Part shown: piece after piece, positions 5,810 to 5,845 of the stretch | Numbering within the stretch: position 1 is the stretch's first letter | Layout of the letters: the number at the start of each line of letters is the position of its first letter | NCBI GenBank assembly: GCA_002691885.1 | Contig: NZJB01000027.1 | Location: forward strand, 34,765 to 40,609 | DNA from: Gammaproteobacteria bacterium | GTDB taxonomy: Bacteria; Pseudomonadota; Gammaproteobacteria; Pseudomonadales; Pseudohongiellaceae | Length of the DNA: 5,845 bases | Direction of reading: 5' to 3' | The notes under the pieces: generated by a model | What the model was told of the DNA's origin: nothing | Database searches by the model: none | The model's input: only the letters and a program-made list of their open reading frames with translations | Program-made: the position numbers and the translations under genes

Positions 5810-5835
5810 CTCTCGGCGTTTGCTTACCGCGAGAG
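5810..5835. repeat. Inverted repeat CTCTCG...CGAGAG in the terminal non-coding stretch
   Basis: CTCTCG (5810-5815) and CGAGAG (5830-5835) can form a 6-bp stem with a 14-nt loop. On the minus strand an oligo-T run (complement of 5795-5800) follows about 9 nt after the stem. It could belong to a terminator for a minus-strand gene lying beyond the window, but the distance is too great for a standard one. No ORF is seen from 5750 to the end. Confidence 0.25.
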
Positions 5836-5845
5836 AAGTGCTAGG

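Noticed and set aside
5795..5835. Possible minus-strand intrinsic terminator (CTCTCG/CGAGAG stem with an oligo-T run)
   Set aside because: About 9 unpaired bases separate the stem from the T-run and the loop is 14 nt, which is outside the usual form; no minus-strand gene is visible upstream of it.
1..5845. CRISPR array, tRNA/rRNA, insertion sequence or phage attachment site
   Set aside because: No regularly spaced direct repeats, cloverleaf, transposase or terminal inverted repeats were seen; nearly all sequence is accounted for by ordinary genes.

Overview
The window suggests a Gram-negative, free-living bacterium of middling GC content, most likely a gammaproteobacterium. This rests on Sec signal peptides, AGGAG-type ribosome binding sites and gene families common there. 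No ribosomal or other taxonomic marker is present, so the assignment is weak. There are seven coding regions: a plus-strand operon fragment (1-2567), a minus-strand group (3979 down to 2600) and a plus-strand gene for a secreted esterase (4085-5749).

Positions 1-2567 hold three tightly linked genes. They are the 3' end of a DprE1-like FAD oxidase, a DprE2-like short-chain dehydrogenase, and a fusion of a HAD phosphatase-like domain with a UbiA-type prenyltransferase. Together they match the mycobacterial route from PRPP and polyprenyl phosphate to polyprenyl-phospho-D-arabinofuranose: prenyltransferase adds ribose-5-phosphate, a phosphatase removes the phosphate, and DprE1/DprE2 epimerise C2. 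A related pathway is known in Pseudomonas aeruginosa strains that put D-arabinofuranose on type IV pilin. The acceptor and arabinosyltransferase are not in the window. The dehydrogenase and fusion genes share one reading frame and are separated only by TAG GCC before a TTG start.

On the minus strand, a divergent SRAP (YedK/HMCES-type abasic-site crosslinking) gene is followed after 39 nt by a SnoaL-like NTF2-fold protein. Further on comes a 48-residue predicted secreted peptide with a very strong ribosome binding site and a GTG start. It converges on the prenyltransferase gene.

The SRAP gene diverges from a complete tannase/feruloyl esterase-family gene. The 105-bp gap between them holds a plausible SRAP promoter and an AT-rich box that resembles a degenerate LexA site. 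The esterase has a signal peptide, the CS-D-HC catalytic signature, a calcium loop, and exactly ten mature cysteines arranged like the five disulfides of MHETase. The last 96 bases are non-coding and contain two short inverted repeats but no convincing terminator. I saw no tRNA, rRNA, CRISPR array or insertion sequence.
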